A stretch of 64,000 nt of DNA, taken from positions 124,001 through 188,000 of the forward strand of contig JAFRGD010000031.1 of assembly GCA_017433975.1 (NCBI GenBank), in the 5' to 3' direction. The position numbers and the translations under genes were made by a program. Each line of letters starts with the position of its first letter. Position 1 is the stretch's first letter. The stretch is from Mogibacterium sp. GTDB lineage: Bacteria > Bacillota > Clostridia > Peptostreptococcales > Anaerovoracaceae. The notes below the pieces were generated by a model, which had not been told where the DNA came from, searched no databases, and saw only the letters and a list, made by a program, of their open reading frames with translations. Positions 48,800 to 57,647 of the stretch are shown here, one piece after another.

Positions 48800-49903
48800 A
48801 TGGGATATAAGATTTTTGTGATCAATCCGGGGTCGACGTCGACCAAACTCGCGTACTTTGACGACGAGACCAAATTGTTCGAGACCAACGTGTTTCACGA
48901 CGCGCCGGAGCTCCTGAAGTTCAAGGAGATCAAGGACCAGTTCGGCTACCGGATGGACGTGATCGAGCGGTTTCTTGCGGACAATAACATCGATTTGACC
49001 GGCGTGGACGCGATCGTCGGCCGCGGCGGTTCTTCCTACTCCGTCGAGGGTGGCGTGTATGCGGTGACCGACCGGCTGATTGAGGACACCATGAACGCGG
49101 TCGGCGGGATCAAGCACCCGTGCAATCTCGGGTGTGCGTTGGCAAATGCGTTATGCAGGAAATACGGCGGCGTCGCGCTGATGGTCGAGTCGCCGAACAC
49201 AGACGAATACCAGGACGTGGCACGGCTCACCGGCATCAAAGGAGTGCACCGTGCGTCCGCGATCCACGCGCTCAACCACAAGGGGACGGTCCGCCTGCAC
49301 TGCAGGCGCGTGGGCGTCCGCTACGAGGACGGGAACTACATCGTCTGCCATATCGACGGCGGTATCTCCATCGCGGCGCACTGCCGCGGAAAGATGATTG
49401 ACGCGACGACCGCGGGGCAGGGCGAGGGCCCGTTCACACCGACGCGGATCGGGTCGCTGCCGGTCAATACCGTAATCAAAGTCATCGAAGAACAGGGCAT
49501 GGACGCGCTGCGGGATTACGTGATCCGGACAGGCGGCCTGGTCAGTTACTTCGGTACATCGAATTCGGACAAGGTTCACGCGCTGGTCGAACAGGGCGAC
49601 CCAAAGGCTTCCCTCGTCTGGGAAGCGATCGGATATAACATCTGCAAAGCGATCGGCTCGATGGCGGCCGTGCTCGGCGGCAAGGTCGACGGGATCGTGC
49701 TCGGCGGCGGGCTGCTTCGGTTTGCCGACCTGGTGCAGCAGATCCGCGACAACTGCGAGTGGATCGCGCCGGTGTATGCATATCCGGGCGAGGTCGAGCA
49801 CGAGACGATGGCCGAAGGCGCGCTCCGCGTCCTCCGCGGCGAGGAGACGCCGCAGGTTTACAGCGGCCGCCCGGTGTGGGACGGCTTTGCCTGGGAGGAG
49901 TAG
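48800..49903 (+). CDS. buk: Butyrate kinase (second of tandem pair)
   Basis: 367 residues, clearly similar to the preceding gene along its whole length (identical start block VINPGSTSTKLAYFDDETKLFE). Differences at substrate-side positions (SSYSVEGGVYAVTDRLIEDTM in place of GFHTVEGGTYEINDLMYEHTR) suggest divergence in acyl specificity. ATP-site block CHIDGGISIAAHCRGKMID and GIVLGGGLLRFADLV are present. ATG at 48800 has AAGGAAGG. A tandem gene duplication is the likely origin. Confidence 0.92.
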   Translation: MGYKIFVINPGSTSTKLAYFDDETKLFETNVFHDAPELLKFKEIKDQFGYRMDVIERFLADNNIDLTGVDAIVGRGGSSYSVEGGVYAVTDRLIEDTMNAVGGIKHPCNLGCALANALCRKYGGVALMVESPNTDEYQDVARLTGIKGVHRASAIHALNHKGTVRLHCRRVGVRYEDGNYIVCHIDGGISIAAHCRGKMIDATTAGQGEGPFTPTRIGSLPVNTVIKVIEEQGMDALRDYVIRTGGLVSYFGTSNSDKVHALVEQGDPKASLVWEAIGYNICKAIGSMAAVLGGKVDGIVLGGGLLRFADLVQQIRDNCEWIAPVYAYPGEVEHETMAEGALRVLRGEETPQVYSGRPVWDGFAWEE

Positions 49904-49907
49904 AATT

Positions 49908-50189
49908 ATGAATAAGATTACGTATTTTTATATCGATGACTGCCCGTTCTGCGCCATGGCGGACCAGGCGATCGGGGAGCTCATAGCAGAGGAACCGGCG
50001 TACGCGGCGGTCGACTTCGACCGGATCGATGAGGAGGCCTTCCCGGAACGCACCGAGGGGTACGACTATTACTACGTCCCGACCTTTTTCCTCGGTGACG
50101 AGAAACTATTCGAAGCATACTACATGATTCCGTACGAAGAGGTCAAAGCCGGCGTCCGCAAGGCGATGGACGCGGCGCTGCAGAGATAG
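49908..50189 (+). CDS. Thioredoxin/glutaredoxin-like protein with CPFC motif
   Basis: 93 residues of thioredoxin-like fold: beta strand ITYFYIDDCPFCAMAD with redox pair CPFC (residues 12-15), and the cis-Pro block YYYVPTFFLGDEKLFEAYY. Probably a small cytoplasmic dithiol reductant. It starts four bases after the second butyrate kinase, with GGGAGGAG in the end of that gene, so it is part of the same operon. Cys, not Sec, is encoded at both redox positions. Confidence 0.85.
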   Translation: MNKITYFYIDDCPFCAMADQAIGELIAEEPAYAAVDFDRIDEEAFPERTEGYDYYYVPTFFLGDEKLFEAYYMIPYEEVKAGVRKAMDAALQR

Positions 50190-50244
50190 CCTCCGGCGGA
50201 GCATTTCAGAATATCAATCAATGACAGAGAGGAAACATGACAAA

Positions 50245-51768
50245 ATGACAGACAACGCGAAACAATGGACTTTGGAGGAGGCCAGGGCGGCGCTGATGGC
50301 GCTTCAGCGCAGGCAGGCGGCGTATGAGCACGCGATGGCCTTGATTTACTATGACGGCGTGACGGCGGCACCGCGGGAGACCGCCGAAAACCGGGAGATT
50401 TCGCTCTCCATCCTGAGCGAAGAGGTTTATAAACAAGGAACGTCCCCGGAGACGGTCGAATTGCTGGAGTACCTCGACGCGAACCGGGACGGTCTGACCG
50501 GCGACGAGAAACGCATGGTCCACCTGTTACTGAAAGACATCCGCAACATGCGGAAGGTCCCGATGGAAGAATACGTGGCATACCAGGCGCTGCTGGTCCG
50601 GGCCGACGACGTGTGGCACCGGGCGAAGGAAGCGTCCGACTTTGCGATGTTTGAGCCGATCCTGGAGGAGATTTTTGAGACGAACAAGCGCTTTGCCGGC
50701 TATATTTCGCCGGAAAAGGCACCGTACGATTACTGCCTCGACCTCTACGAAGAGGGCCTGACCACGGAGGTCTGCGACGCGTTCTTCGGCAAGCTGCGCG
50801 AGGGAATCGTCCCGTTGCTCAAGCGGATCCAGGCGCAGCCGCAGGTCGACGGCAGTCTCCGCTCCGGAACCTTCCCGGCCGCTCAGCAGGAGAAGCTGGC
50901 GCATCACCTGATGAAGGTCATCGGGCTGGACCTCGGGCACGTCGGCCTCGCCACGACCGAGCACCCGTTTACGATCAGCTTCGGCTCGCATCTCGACGAG
51001 CGGATCACGACGCACTACTATGAAGAAGACTTCGGCTTCTCGATGTTCAGCGTCATCCACGAGGGCGGCCACGCGCTCTACGATACCGGGTCCGAGCGGG
51101 AGCTCGCCTTTACGGAGCTCGACGGCGGTGTCTCGATGGGGATTCACGAGAGCCAGAGCCGGTTCTACGAAAACATCATCGGGCGGAGCCGCGGCTTCTG
51201 CGAGATGATCTTCCCAAAGGTCGCGGAGATCTTCCCGGAGCAGATGGCAGGCTACACGGCAGAGGACCTCTATCGCGCGGTCAACCGGGTCTGCCCGTCG
51301 CTCATCCGCACGGAGGCGGACGAGGTCACGTACTGCCTGCACATCATGATCCGCTACGAGCTCGAGAAGCGCGTGATCGCAGGCGACCTCGCGGTCAAGG
51401 ACCTGCCGGCGGAGTGGAACCGCTTGTACAAGGAATACCTCGGCGTCGACGTGCCGGACGACAAGCACGGCGTGCTGCAGGACAGCCACTGGTCCGGCGG
51501 CATGGTCGGGTACTTCCCGTCGTATGCCCTCGGAAACGCGTACGGCGCGCAGTTCCTGGCGAAGATGCGCGAGACGGTCGACGTGAACGCGTGCATCGCG
51601 GCCGGCGACTTCGGACCGGTCAACGATTGGAACCGTGAGCACATCTGGCGCCACGGCGGCCGCTACACGCCGGCCGAGCTGCTCGAGCGCGTGCTCGGAG
51701 CGCCGTTTGACCCGTCGTACTTTATTGAGTATTTGCGCAACAAATACACAGACATTTACAACCTGTAA
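50245..51768 (+). CDS. Carboxypeptidase Taq (M32 family metallocarboxypeptidase)
   Basis: 507 residues, normal length for M32. Zinc motif HEGGHALYD (HExxH) near residue 271, with family blocks SFGSHLDERITTHYYEEDFGFSMFSVIHEGGHALYDTG, GIHESQSRFYENIIGRS and SLIRTEADEVTYCLHIMIRYELE. Releases C-terminal residues from peptides in the cytoplasm. ATG at 50245 lies nine bases after GAGAGGAA; an upstream in-frame ATG at 50221 lacks a ribosome site. Confidence 0.93.
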   Translation: MTDNAKQWTLEEARAALMALQRRQAAYEHAMALIYYDGVTAAPRETAENREISLSILSEEVYKQGTSPETVELLEYLDANRDGLTGDEKRMVHLLLKDIRNMRKVPMEEYVAYQALLVRADDVWHRAKEASDFAMFEPILEEIFETNKRFAGYISPEKAPYDYCLDLYEEGLTTEVCDAFFGKLREGIVPLLKRIQAQPQVDGSLRSGTFPAAQQEKLAHHLMKVIGLDLGHVGLATTEHPFTISFGSHLDERITTHYYEEDFGFSMFSVIHEGGHALYDTGSERELAFTELDGGVSMGIHESQSRFYENIIGRSRGFCEMIFPKVAEIFPEQMAGYTAEDLYRAVNRVCPSLIRTEADEVTYCLHIMIRYELEKRVIAGDLAVKDLPAEWNRLYKEYLGVDVPDDKHGVLQDSHWSGGMVGYFPSYALGNAYGAQFLAKMRETVDVNACIAAGDFGPVNDWNREHIWRHGGRYTPAELLERVLGAPFDPSYFIEYLRNKYTDIYNL

Positions 51769-51893
51769 ACGGGTTTTCATCTACGATGGGTTCGCCACGG
51801 GGTGTGGTCGCTGTGCCGCTGACAGAGGCACAGCGATCACATCGTCGCGACAGCATAGAAGAAATAATGGGTTTTAGAGGAGTGTATAGTATT

Positions 51894-53600
51894 ATGTTGA
51901 AGTTTTCAGAGATGCCGTACGAGCGGCCGGACATCCAGGCAGCCAAGCAACAGGTCGCCGCGCTGACGCAGGCCTTCCAGGCGGCCGGGACCTATGAGGA
52001 GGCGAGAGACCTCGTCGTTCAGATGGACCGGCTCAACCGCCACATCCATACGGAGTCGACGCTGGCGCAGGTGCGGCACTCGATCGATACAAGGGACGAG
52101 TTCTACGATGCGGAGGTCCGCTTCTGGGATAACACGATTCCGGAACTCATGGAATACGCCCAGCGCTGGACCATGGCGATGCTCGCGTCCCCGTTCCGGG
52201 ACCAGCTCGCGGCGGAGTTCGGCGACGTCGTCTTCCTGAACGCGGAGCTGCAGCGGAAGACCTTTTCACCGGAGATCATCCCGCTCCTGCAGGAGGAGAA
52301 CCAGCTCACGACGGAGTATGAGAAGCTCCTCGCGAGCGCGCAGATCCCGTTCCAGGGCAAGACGTTCACAATCGCGCAGATCGGCCCGTTCAAAAACGAC
52401 CCGGACGACGCGGTGCGCCTCGCGGCGTGGACGGCGGAGGGCAACTGGTACAAATCCCAGCAGGACCGCCTCGACGGCCTCTATGACCGCCTGGTCAAAC
52501 TCCGCCACGAGATGAGCCAGCGGCTCGGCCTCCGGGACTACGTCGAGATGGGCTACTACCGCATGAAGCGGAACTGCTACGACCGCGACGACGTCGACCG
52601 GTTCCGCCAGGCGGTCCGCGACTACATCGTACCGGTCGCGGAGAGCATCCGCCGCAGGCAGGCGGAGCGCCTCGGTATGCAGTACCCGCTTAGCTTTGCG
52701 GACTGCGCGCTCATGTTCCGCTCCGGCAACGCAAAACCGCAGGGCACCGCGGACGACATCCTCGAGGCGGGCCGGCGCTTCTACGATGCGCTCTCGCCGG
52801 AGACGAGCGAATTCTTCAATACGATGCTCGACTATGAGCTGATGGACGTCCTTTCCAAAGAAGGCAAACAAGGCGGCGGCTATTGCACCGGCCTCTCAGA
52901 CTATGGCGTCCCGTTCATCTTCGCGAACTTCAACGGAACGCGCTCTGACGTCGAGACCGTGACCCACGAGGCGGGGCACGCCTTTGCCGCGTGGATGAAC
53001 CGCGACCGCATCCCGATGGATACGGTCTGGCCGAGCATGGAGGGGTGCGAAGTCCATTCGATGAGCATGGAGTTCTTCGCATGGCGGAGCGTGGAGGACT
53101 TCTTCGGCCCGGATAAACGAAAGTTCCTTTACAGCCACCTCGCGGAGTCGTTCATGTTCATCCCGTACGGGACGATGGTCGACCACTTCCAGCACAGCGT
53201 GTTCGAGCGGCCGGAGATGACGCCGGCGGAGCGCCACGCGGAGTGGAAGCGCCTCCTCGGCATCTACATGCCGTGGCTCCGTCTGGACGGGGAAATCCCG
53301 TTCTACGCGGAGGGCATGGGCTGGCAGCGGCAGCACCACATCTACAGCCTGCCGTTCTACTATATCGATTACTGCCTCGCGCAGACCGTCGCGCTCGGCT
53401 TCTGGGCGATGATCCAGGAGGACTATGACGCCGCGTGGGAGCGGTACATGGCGTACACCTTACAGGGCGGGTCGCGCGTGTTCACGGAGCTCCTGGCGAA
53501 CGCGGGCCTCGCGAGTCCGTTTGACGCGGAAACTGTCCGCGGCATCTGCCGCCGCGCATCCGAGTGGCTCGAGGCTTATGACCTCACGGGGATTGAGTGA
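51894..53600 (+). CDS. Oligoendopeptidase, M3 family (PepF-like)
   Basis: 568 residues. Zinc motif in SDVETVTHEAGHAFAAWMNRD (HExxH) near residue 360, followed by EGCEVHSMSMEFFAW with the third ligand Glu. N-terminal helical region YERPDIQAAKQQVAALTQAFQ typical of oligoendopeptidase F relatives. Cuts oligopeptides in the cytoplasm, complementing the M32 enzyme upstream. ATG at 51894 follows AGAGGAG; two upstream ATGs have no ribosome site. The stop overlaps the next start (TGATG). Confidence 0.92.
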   Translation: MLKFSEMPYERPDIQAAKQQVAALTQAFQAAGTYEEARDLVVQMDRLNRHIHTESTLAQVRHSIDTRDEFYDAEVRFWDNTIPELMEYAQRWTMAMLASPFRDQLAAEFGDVVFLNAELQRKTFSPEIIPLLQEENQLTTEYEKLLASAQIPFQGKTFTIAQIGPFKNDPDDAVRLAAWTAEGNWYKSQQDRLDGLYDRLVKLRHEMSQRLGLRDYVEMGYYRMKRNCYDRDDVDRFRQAVRDYIVPVAESIRRRQAERLGMQYPLSFADCALMFRSGNAKPQGTADDILEAGRRFYDALSPETSEFFNTMLDYELMDVLSKEGKQGGGYCTGLSDYGVPFIFANFNGTRSDVETVTHEAGHAFAAWMNRDRIPMDTVWPSMEGCEVHSMSMEFFAWRSVEDFFGPDKRKFLYSHLAESFMFIPYGTMVDHFQHSVFERPEMTPAERHAEWKRLLGIYMPWLRLDGEIPFYAEGMGWQRQHHIYSLPFYYIDYCLAQTVALGFWAMIQEDYDAAWERYMAYTLQGGSRVFTELLANAGLASPFDAETVRGICRRASEWLEAYDLTGIE

Positions 53601-54127
53601 TGCTTGAGATCAAACGCAAACAATACGTCAAAGACGTCACGGAGCAGCTTGACGGGACCTTTGTCTATACGGGCGACATCTATCGAATGGTCGGAACCAA
53701 GGAAGAGCGCCGGCGGAACGACTGGCGCCTGCTGCTCGGCGGAATCGCGCTCGCGGCTCTGGTGATCCTGTCCGGCTGCATCGACGCGGCCGGCGCGAAC
53801 AACACGTGGTACGTCATCCTGCCGCTGACCGGTGAGGTCTGCTGCCTGTTCGTCCTCTGGTGGAACCTCGGTAAGCTGATCGGGGAGCGCGGAGAGGTCC
53901 GGGAGTTCGTCTACACGCCGGCGACGGGCAGGATTCCGCCTGCGGCAAAGATCATGGCGTTCTTCGCTGCCGCCGGATTAGTCTGTTCCGGAATATATCT
54001 CATTAAGCACGGCTTTGAGGACAAGGTCGCGAAGAGCCTCGCGTACCTCGCAATCAAACTGGCCACAGCGGGCACGGCTTTCTGGTACGGCAGGACTTTT
54101 GACTGCATAAATTGGGAAATTAAGTGA
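53600..54127 (+). CDS. Membrane protein of unknown function
   Basis: 175 residues with four predicted membrane helices arranged as two pairs (about 45-61, 70-89; 115-133, 140-160). The cytoplasmic N-terminus is LEIKRKQYVKDVTEQLDGTFVYTGDIYRMVGTKEERRR. I do not recognise a family. It is translationally coupled to the M3 peptidase gene, which hints at a shared transcript only. Confidence 0.7.
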   Translation: MLEIKRKQYVKDVTEQLDGTFVYTGDIYRMVGTKEERRRNDWRLLLGGIALAALVILSGCIDAAGANNTWYVILPLTGEVCCLFVLWWNLGKLIGERGEVREFVYTPATGRIPPAAKIMAFFAAAGLVCSGIYLIKHGFEDKVAKSLAYLAIKLATAGTAFWYGRTFDCINWEIK

Positions 54128-54156
54128 TTGCAAGTGCTCAAGGCATTTAGTATAAT
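54128..54156 (+). promoter_or_regulatory. Promoter of opp operon
   Basis: TTGCAA (54128-54133), 17 bases, perfect TATAAT (54151-54156), overlapping directly with the end of the preceding gene. It leaves a leader of about 95 bases. Confidence 0.75.
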
Positions 54157-54186
54157 TAGGAATAAGTTGTATTACTAACACTATCG

Positions 54187-54218
54187 TTATTTATTGACGT
54201 GAGTCAGTTGATAAATAA
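54187..54218 (+). promoter_or_regulatory. AT-rich palindrome in the opp leader
   Basis: TTATTTAT (54187-54194) and ATAAATAA (54211-54218) form a perfect inverted repeat enclosing a second inverted pair TGAC/GTCA (54195-54198, 54203-54206). Possible operator or leader hairpin. No riboswitch family is recognised. Confidence 0.4.
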
Positions 54219-54256
54219 ATGCACTTTATTACTATTTGAAAGGAGTAAAAAGACAA

Positions 54257-56554
54257 ATGAAGAAAAGACTCTCAATTCTGCTCATCCTCGCGATGATCGT
54301 TTCGGCACTCGCGGGATGCTCAGGCGGCAGCGGCGGTGGGTCATCAAGTGACAGCAGCGATACGATGGTTGTCGGTTACTCGAACTTCTCGGGTAAGTTC
54401 TCCCCATTCTTTGCGGAGTCCGCGTATGACCAGGACGTTGCTTCCATGACAGCTGTCAGCCTTCTCAACCTGGACCGTGTCGGCATGGTCGTTGAGAAGG
54501 GCAAGTCCGGTGAGACCCGTGAATATAATGGCACGGACTACACCTATTATGGTATCGCTGACCTGACGGTCACGACCAACGATGACGGAACGGTCGACTA
54601 CGACTTCGACCTCCGCGATGACGTTCTGTTCTCCGACGGTGAGAAGCTCACTGCGGACGACGTCATCTTCTCGATGTACGTGCTGCTCGACCCGACCTAT
54701 GACGGCTCGACCACACTGTACGCTCTCCCGATCAAGGGCATGGAAGAATACCGCACCGGTATGACCCCGCTGGTTGACCTGATCTATGCTGCGGGCAAAG
54801 ACAACACGGACTTCACCTTCTGGGATGAGGCGACGCAGACCAAGTTCTGGACCGAACTCGACGCGGCCGGCCCTAAGTTCGCACAGTCCATCATCGATTG
54901 GCTGGTCAACAACGGTTACAACTCCCCTGAGGATTCTGTGGCTACTTGCGCCCTTAACTGGGGATATGAGCTCCCTGAGGACGCGACCGTTGAAGACTTC
55001 TGGGCACTGATTCTCGAGACTTATGGCGGCGACTACAAGCTGGCTTCCGATACGGAGGCTGCAGACGCTTCCATCTTCTCCCTGATGGACAGCTATGCTG
55101 AATTCTCCAAGGGCGTTGCGACCGGCGACTCCGCTGCCAACATTGCGGGTATTCAGAAGACCGGCGACTACAGCGTCCGCGTTACGCTGACCAGCGTCGA
55201 CGCGACTGCGATCTACAATCTCGGTATCGCGGTTCTTCCGATGCACTACTATGGCGACGTAGCAAAATATGACTATGACAACAACATGTTCGGCTTCGAT
55301 AAGGGCGACCTCTCCACGGTTCGCGCAAAGACGACCAAGCCGATGGGCGCCGGCCCATACAAATTCGTCGACTACGCCGACGGCGTTGTATACTTCGAAG
55401 CGAATGAGACCTATTTCCTCGGTGCTCCAAAGACCAAGTACCTCCAGTTCAAAGAGTCTTCCGACACCGATAAACTGAACGGCGTTGTGACCGGCACGAT
55501 CGACATCACCGACCCGACGTACTCGCGCGAAACGGTTGAGATGCTCAAGTCCACCAACAGCAACGGCGAAGTCACCGGCGACAAGATTACGACCAACACC
55601 GTTGACAACCTCGGCTACGGCTACCTCGGCATCAACGCGTACGGCATGAACGTCGGCGGAAACCCGGGCTCCGAGCAGTCCAAGAATCTCCGTAAGGCGT
55701 TCGCTACGATGTACGCGAGATACCGCGACATTACGGTTGACTCCTACTATGGTGAGACCGCTTCCGTCATCAACTACCCGATTTCCAACACGTCCTGGGC
55801 AGCGCCGCGGTCGACCGATGCCGACTACGCAATCGCATTCTCCAAGGATGTGAACGGCAATGACATCTACACAGAAGGCATGACCCCAGAGGAAAAGGAC
55901 GAGGCCGCACGGCAGGCTGCGCTCGGCTTCCTCGAGGCTGCGGGCTTCACCGTCGTTGACGGCAAGGTCACCGCTGCTCCGGAAGGCGCGAGCCTGACCT
56001 ACGAGGTATGGATCCCTGGCGACGGCGAGGGCAACCACCCATCGTTCCAGATGCTCACCCTCGCGCGCGAATCGTTCGAGCAGATCGGTATCACGCTGGT
56101 TGTTAAGGACCTCGCGAACTCCTCCGAGCTTTGGGACGCCATCAAGGCCAAGACCTGCCCGATGTGGTGCGCTGCATGGCAGGTAACGCCAGACCCTGAC
56201 ATGTTCCAGATCTACTATGCTGACGCGGCAAGCGAACCTTGCGGCATCGTCCAGGGCAAGAACCCGTTCGGCGGCGCGGGCCAGGGCGGCAGCAACTATC
56301 AGTACTGCATCACGGATCCGGAGCTTGACGCCATGATTCTGGATGCCCGTACGAGCATGGATCAGTCCTACAGAAAGCAGGTTTACAAGTCCTGCCTCGA
56401 CACTATCGTCGACTGGGCGGTAGAGGTCCCTGTCTATCAGAGACAGAACGCGATCATCTTCTCGACAGAACGTGTTAAGATGGAAACCGTAACTCCAGAC
56501 ATCACCACTTACTATGACTGGAAGAACGAGATCCAGAACATCGAGATGAATTAA
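54257..56554 (+). CDS. oppA: Oligopeptide ABC transporter substrate-binding lipoprotein
   Basis: 765 residues, SBP family 5 (OppA/DppA), larger than the usual 530-600. Signal peptide with lipobox SALAGC (Cys near 24) and a Gly/Ser tether. Family blocks: YDFDLRDDVLFSDGEKLTADDVIFSMY, YSVRVTLTSVDATAIYNLGIAVLPMHYYGD, MGAGPYKFVDYADGVVYFEAN and NLRKAFATMYARYRDI. Acidic insert regions near residues 165-260 enlarge domain I. AAAGGAG is 11 bases before the ATG. A strong hairpin separates it from the permease genes, so it is probably made in excess. Confidence 0.92.
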   Translation: MKKRLSILLILAMIVSALAGCSGGSGGGSSSDSSDTMVVGYSNFSGKFSPFFAESAYDQDVASMTAVSLLNLDRVGMVVEKGKSGETREYNGTDYTYYGIADLTVTTNDDGTVDYDFDLRDDVLFSDGEKLTADDVIFSMYVLLDPTYDGSTTLYALPIKGMEEYRTGMTPLVDLIYAAGKDNTDFTFWDEATQTKFWTELDAAGPKFAQSIIDWLVNNGYNSPEDSVATCALNWGYELPEDATVEDFWALILETYGGDYKLASDTEAADASIFSLMDSYAEFSKGVATGDSAANIAGIQKTGDYSVRVTLTSVDATAIYNLGIAVLPMHYYGDVAKYDYDNNMFGFDKGDLSTVRAKTTKPMGAGPYKFVDYADGVVYFEANETYFLGAPKTKYLQFKESSDTDKLNGVVTGTIDITDPTYSRETVEMLKSTNSNGEVTGDKITTNTVDNLGYGYLGINAYGMNVGGNPGSEQSKNLRKAFATMYARYRDITVDSYYGETASVINYPISNTSWAAPRSTDADYAIAFSKDVNGNDIYTEGMTPEEKDEAARQAALGFLEAAGFTVVDGKVTAAPEGASLTYEVWIPGDGEGNHPSFQMLTLARESFEQIGITLVVKDLANSSELWDAIKAKTCPMWCAAWQVTPDPDMFQIYYADAASEPCGIVQGKNPFGGAGQGGSNYQYCITDPELDAMILDARTSMDQSYRKQVYKSCLDTIVDWAVEVPVYQRQNAIIFSTERVKMETVTPDITTYYDWKNEIQNIEMN

Positions 56555-56586
56555 ATACTCATATCGAATCTGAGGCACACGATTGG

Positions 56587-56617
56587 AACGGGGCAGGCAC
56601 CTTTTGCCTGCCCCGTT
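56587..56617 (+). repeat. Perfect 13-base hairpin between oppA and oppB
   Basis: AACGGGGCAGGCA (56587-56599), loop CCTTT, TGCCTGCCCCGTT (56605-56617). No T run follows. Hairpins placed like this after binding-protein genes protect the upstream mRNA from 3' decay and allow higher expression of the binding protein than of the membrane parts. Confidence 0.75.
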
Positions 56618-56644
56618 CAGAATACTGTATGAGGAGATGATACC

Positions 56645-57631
56645 GTGCGTAAATACATACTCAAGCGATTGCTGCAATCGGTCGTCATCCTGTTCTTTGT
56701 GGCTTTTATCATTTACGCGCTGATGCGGTGCCTGCCGACGTCGTACATCGAAGCGATGGCGCAGCAGAAATCCATGCAGCCGGGTTCCAAGAGCTATGAG
56801 GAATGGATGCAGCAGCTGACCGTCATGTACAACATGGACGGCAGCATCGTTACGGGATTCTTCCGGTGGATCGGGTCCATGCTGCGCGGCGAGTTCGGCG
56901 ACAGCTGGAAGTGGACCGTCCCGGTCGTGGAGAAGTTCAACGACACCGTCTGGCTCTCTTTCGTGATGGGCCTGATTTCTTTTATCCTTGAACTCCTGAT
57001 CGCGATCCCGCTCGGCATCGTTGCGGCAACCAAACAATACTCCAAGGCGGATTACACGATATCCGTCATCGCACTGGCGGGCATATCCCTGCCGACGTTT
57101 TTCTTTGCATCGCTTCTGAAACTGGTCTTTTCCGTCAAACTCGGCTGGTTTGACCTTTACGGCCTCATCGGCCGGAACTACAACCAGCTCAACGCATGGG
57201 GGCAGTTCCTGGATAAAGCCAACCATCTGGTCATGCCGATCGTCACGCTCGTCGTGGTCAGCATGGGTGCTTTGATGCGGTATACCCGGACCAACATGCT
57301 CGAGGTCCTGAACGCGGACTACATCCGCACCGCGCGGGCCAAGGGACTGTCGGAAAAGAAAGTCATCTATCACCACGCGTTCCGGAACACCCTGATTCCG
57401 ATCGTCACGATCGTCGGCGGGTCGCTTCCGGGGCTGTTCTCCGGCGCGCTCATCACGGAGACGCTGTTCGCCATACCGGGCATAGGCTATACCTCATATA
57501 ACTCCATGGTATCGGGTGACATCCCGTTTTCGATGTTTTATCTGGTGTTCATCGCCATCCTGACGCTGCTCGGCAACCTGCTGGCGGACATCCTGTACGC
57601 TGTCGTCGACCCGCGGGTCAGAATCGCATAG
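56645..57631 (+). CDS. oppB: Oligopeptide ABC transporter permease (OppB-like)
   Basis: 328 residues with six membrane helices. N-terminal RKYILKRLLQSVVILFFVAFIIYALM is the family opening; the ATPase-coupling EAA loop is YIRTARAKGLSEKKVIYHHAFRNTLIPIV. Start is GTG with AGGAG seven bases upstream. Forms the channel with OppC. Confidence 0.93.
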   Translation: MRKYILKRLLQSVVILFFVAFIIYALMRCLPTSYIEAMAQQKSMQPGSKSYEEWMQQLTVMYNMDGSIVTGFFRWIGSMLRGEFGDSWKWTVPVVEKFNDTVWLSFVMGLISFILELLIAIPLGIVAATKQYSKADYTISVIALAGISLPTFFFASLLKLVFSVKLGWFDLYGLIGRNYNQLNAWGQFLDKANHLVMPIVTLVVVSMGALMRYTRTNMLEVLNADYIRTARAKGLSEKKVIYHHAFRNTLIPIVTIVGGSLPGLFSGALITETLFAIPGIGYTSYNSMVSGDIPFSMFYLVFIAILTLLGNLLADILYAVVDPRVRIA

Positions 57632-57647
57632 GAAAGGAGGGACTGAC

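Noticed and set aside
56587..56617. Rho-independent terminator after oppA
   Set aside because: The stem is strong but no T run follows and the opp genes continue at normal spacing; more likely an mRNA stabiliser.
54344..57376. 1010-codon open frame on the reverse strand
   Set aside because: Shadow of oppA and oppB in GC-rich DNA. The translation is Arg/Val/Asp-rich without family motifs, and the forward genes are unambiguous.
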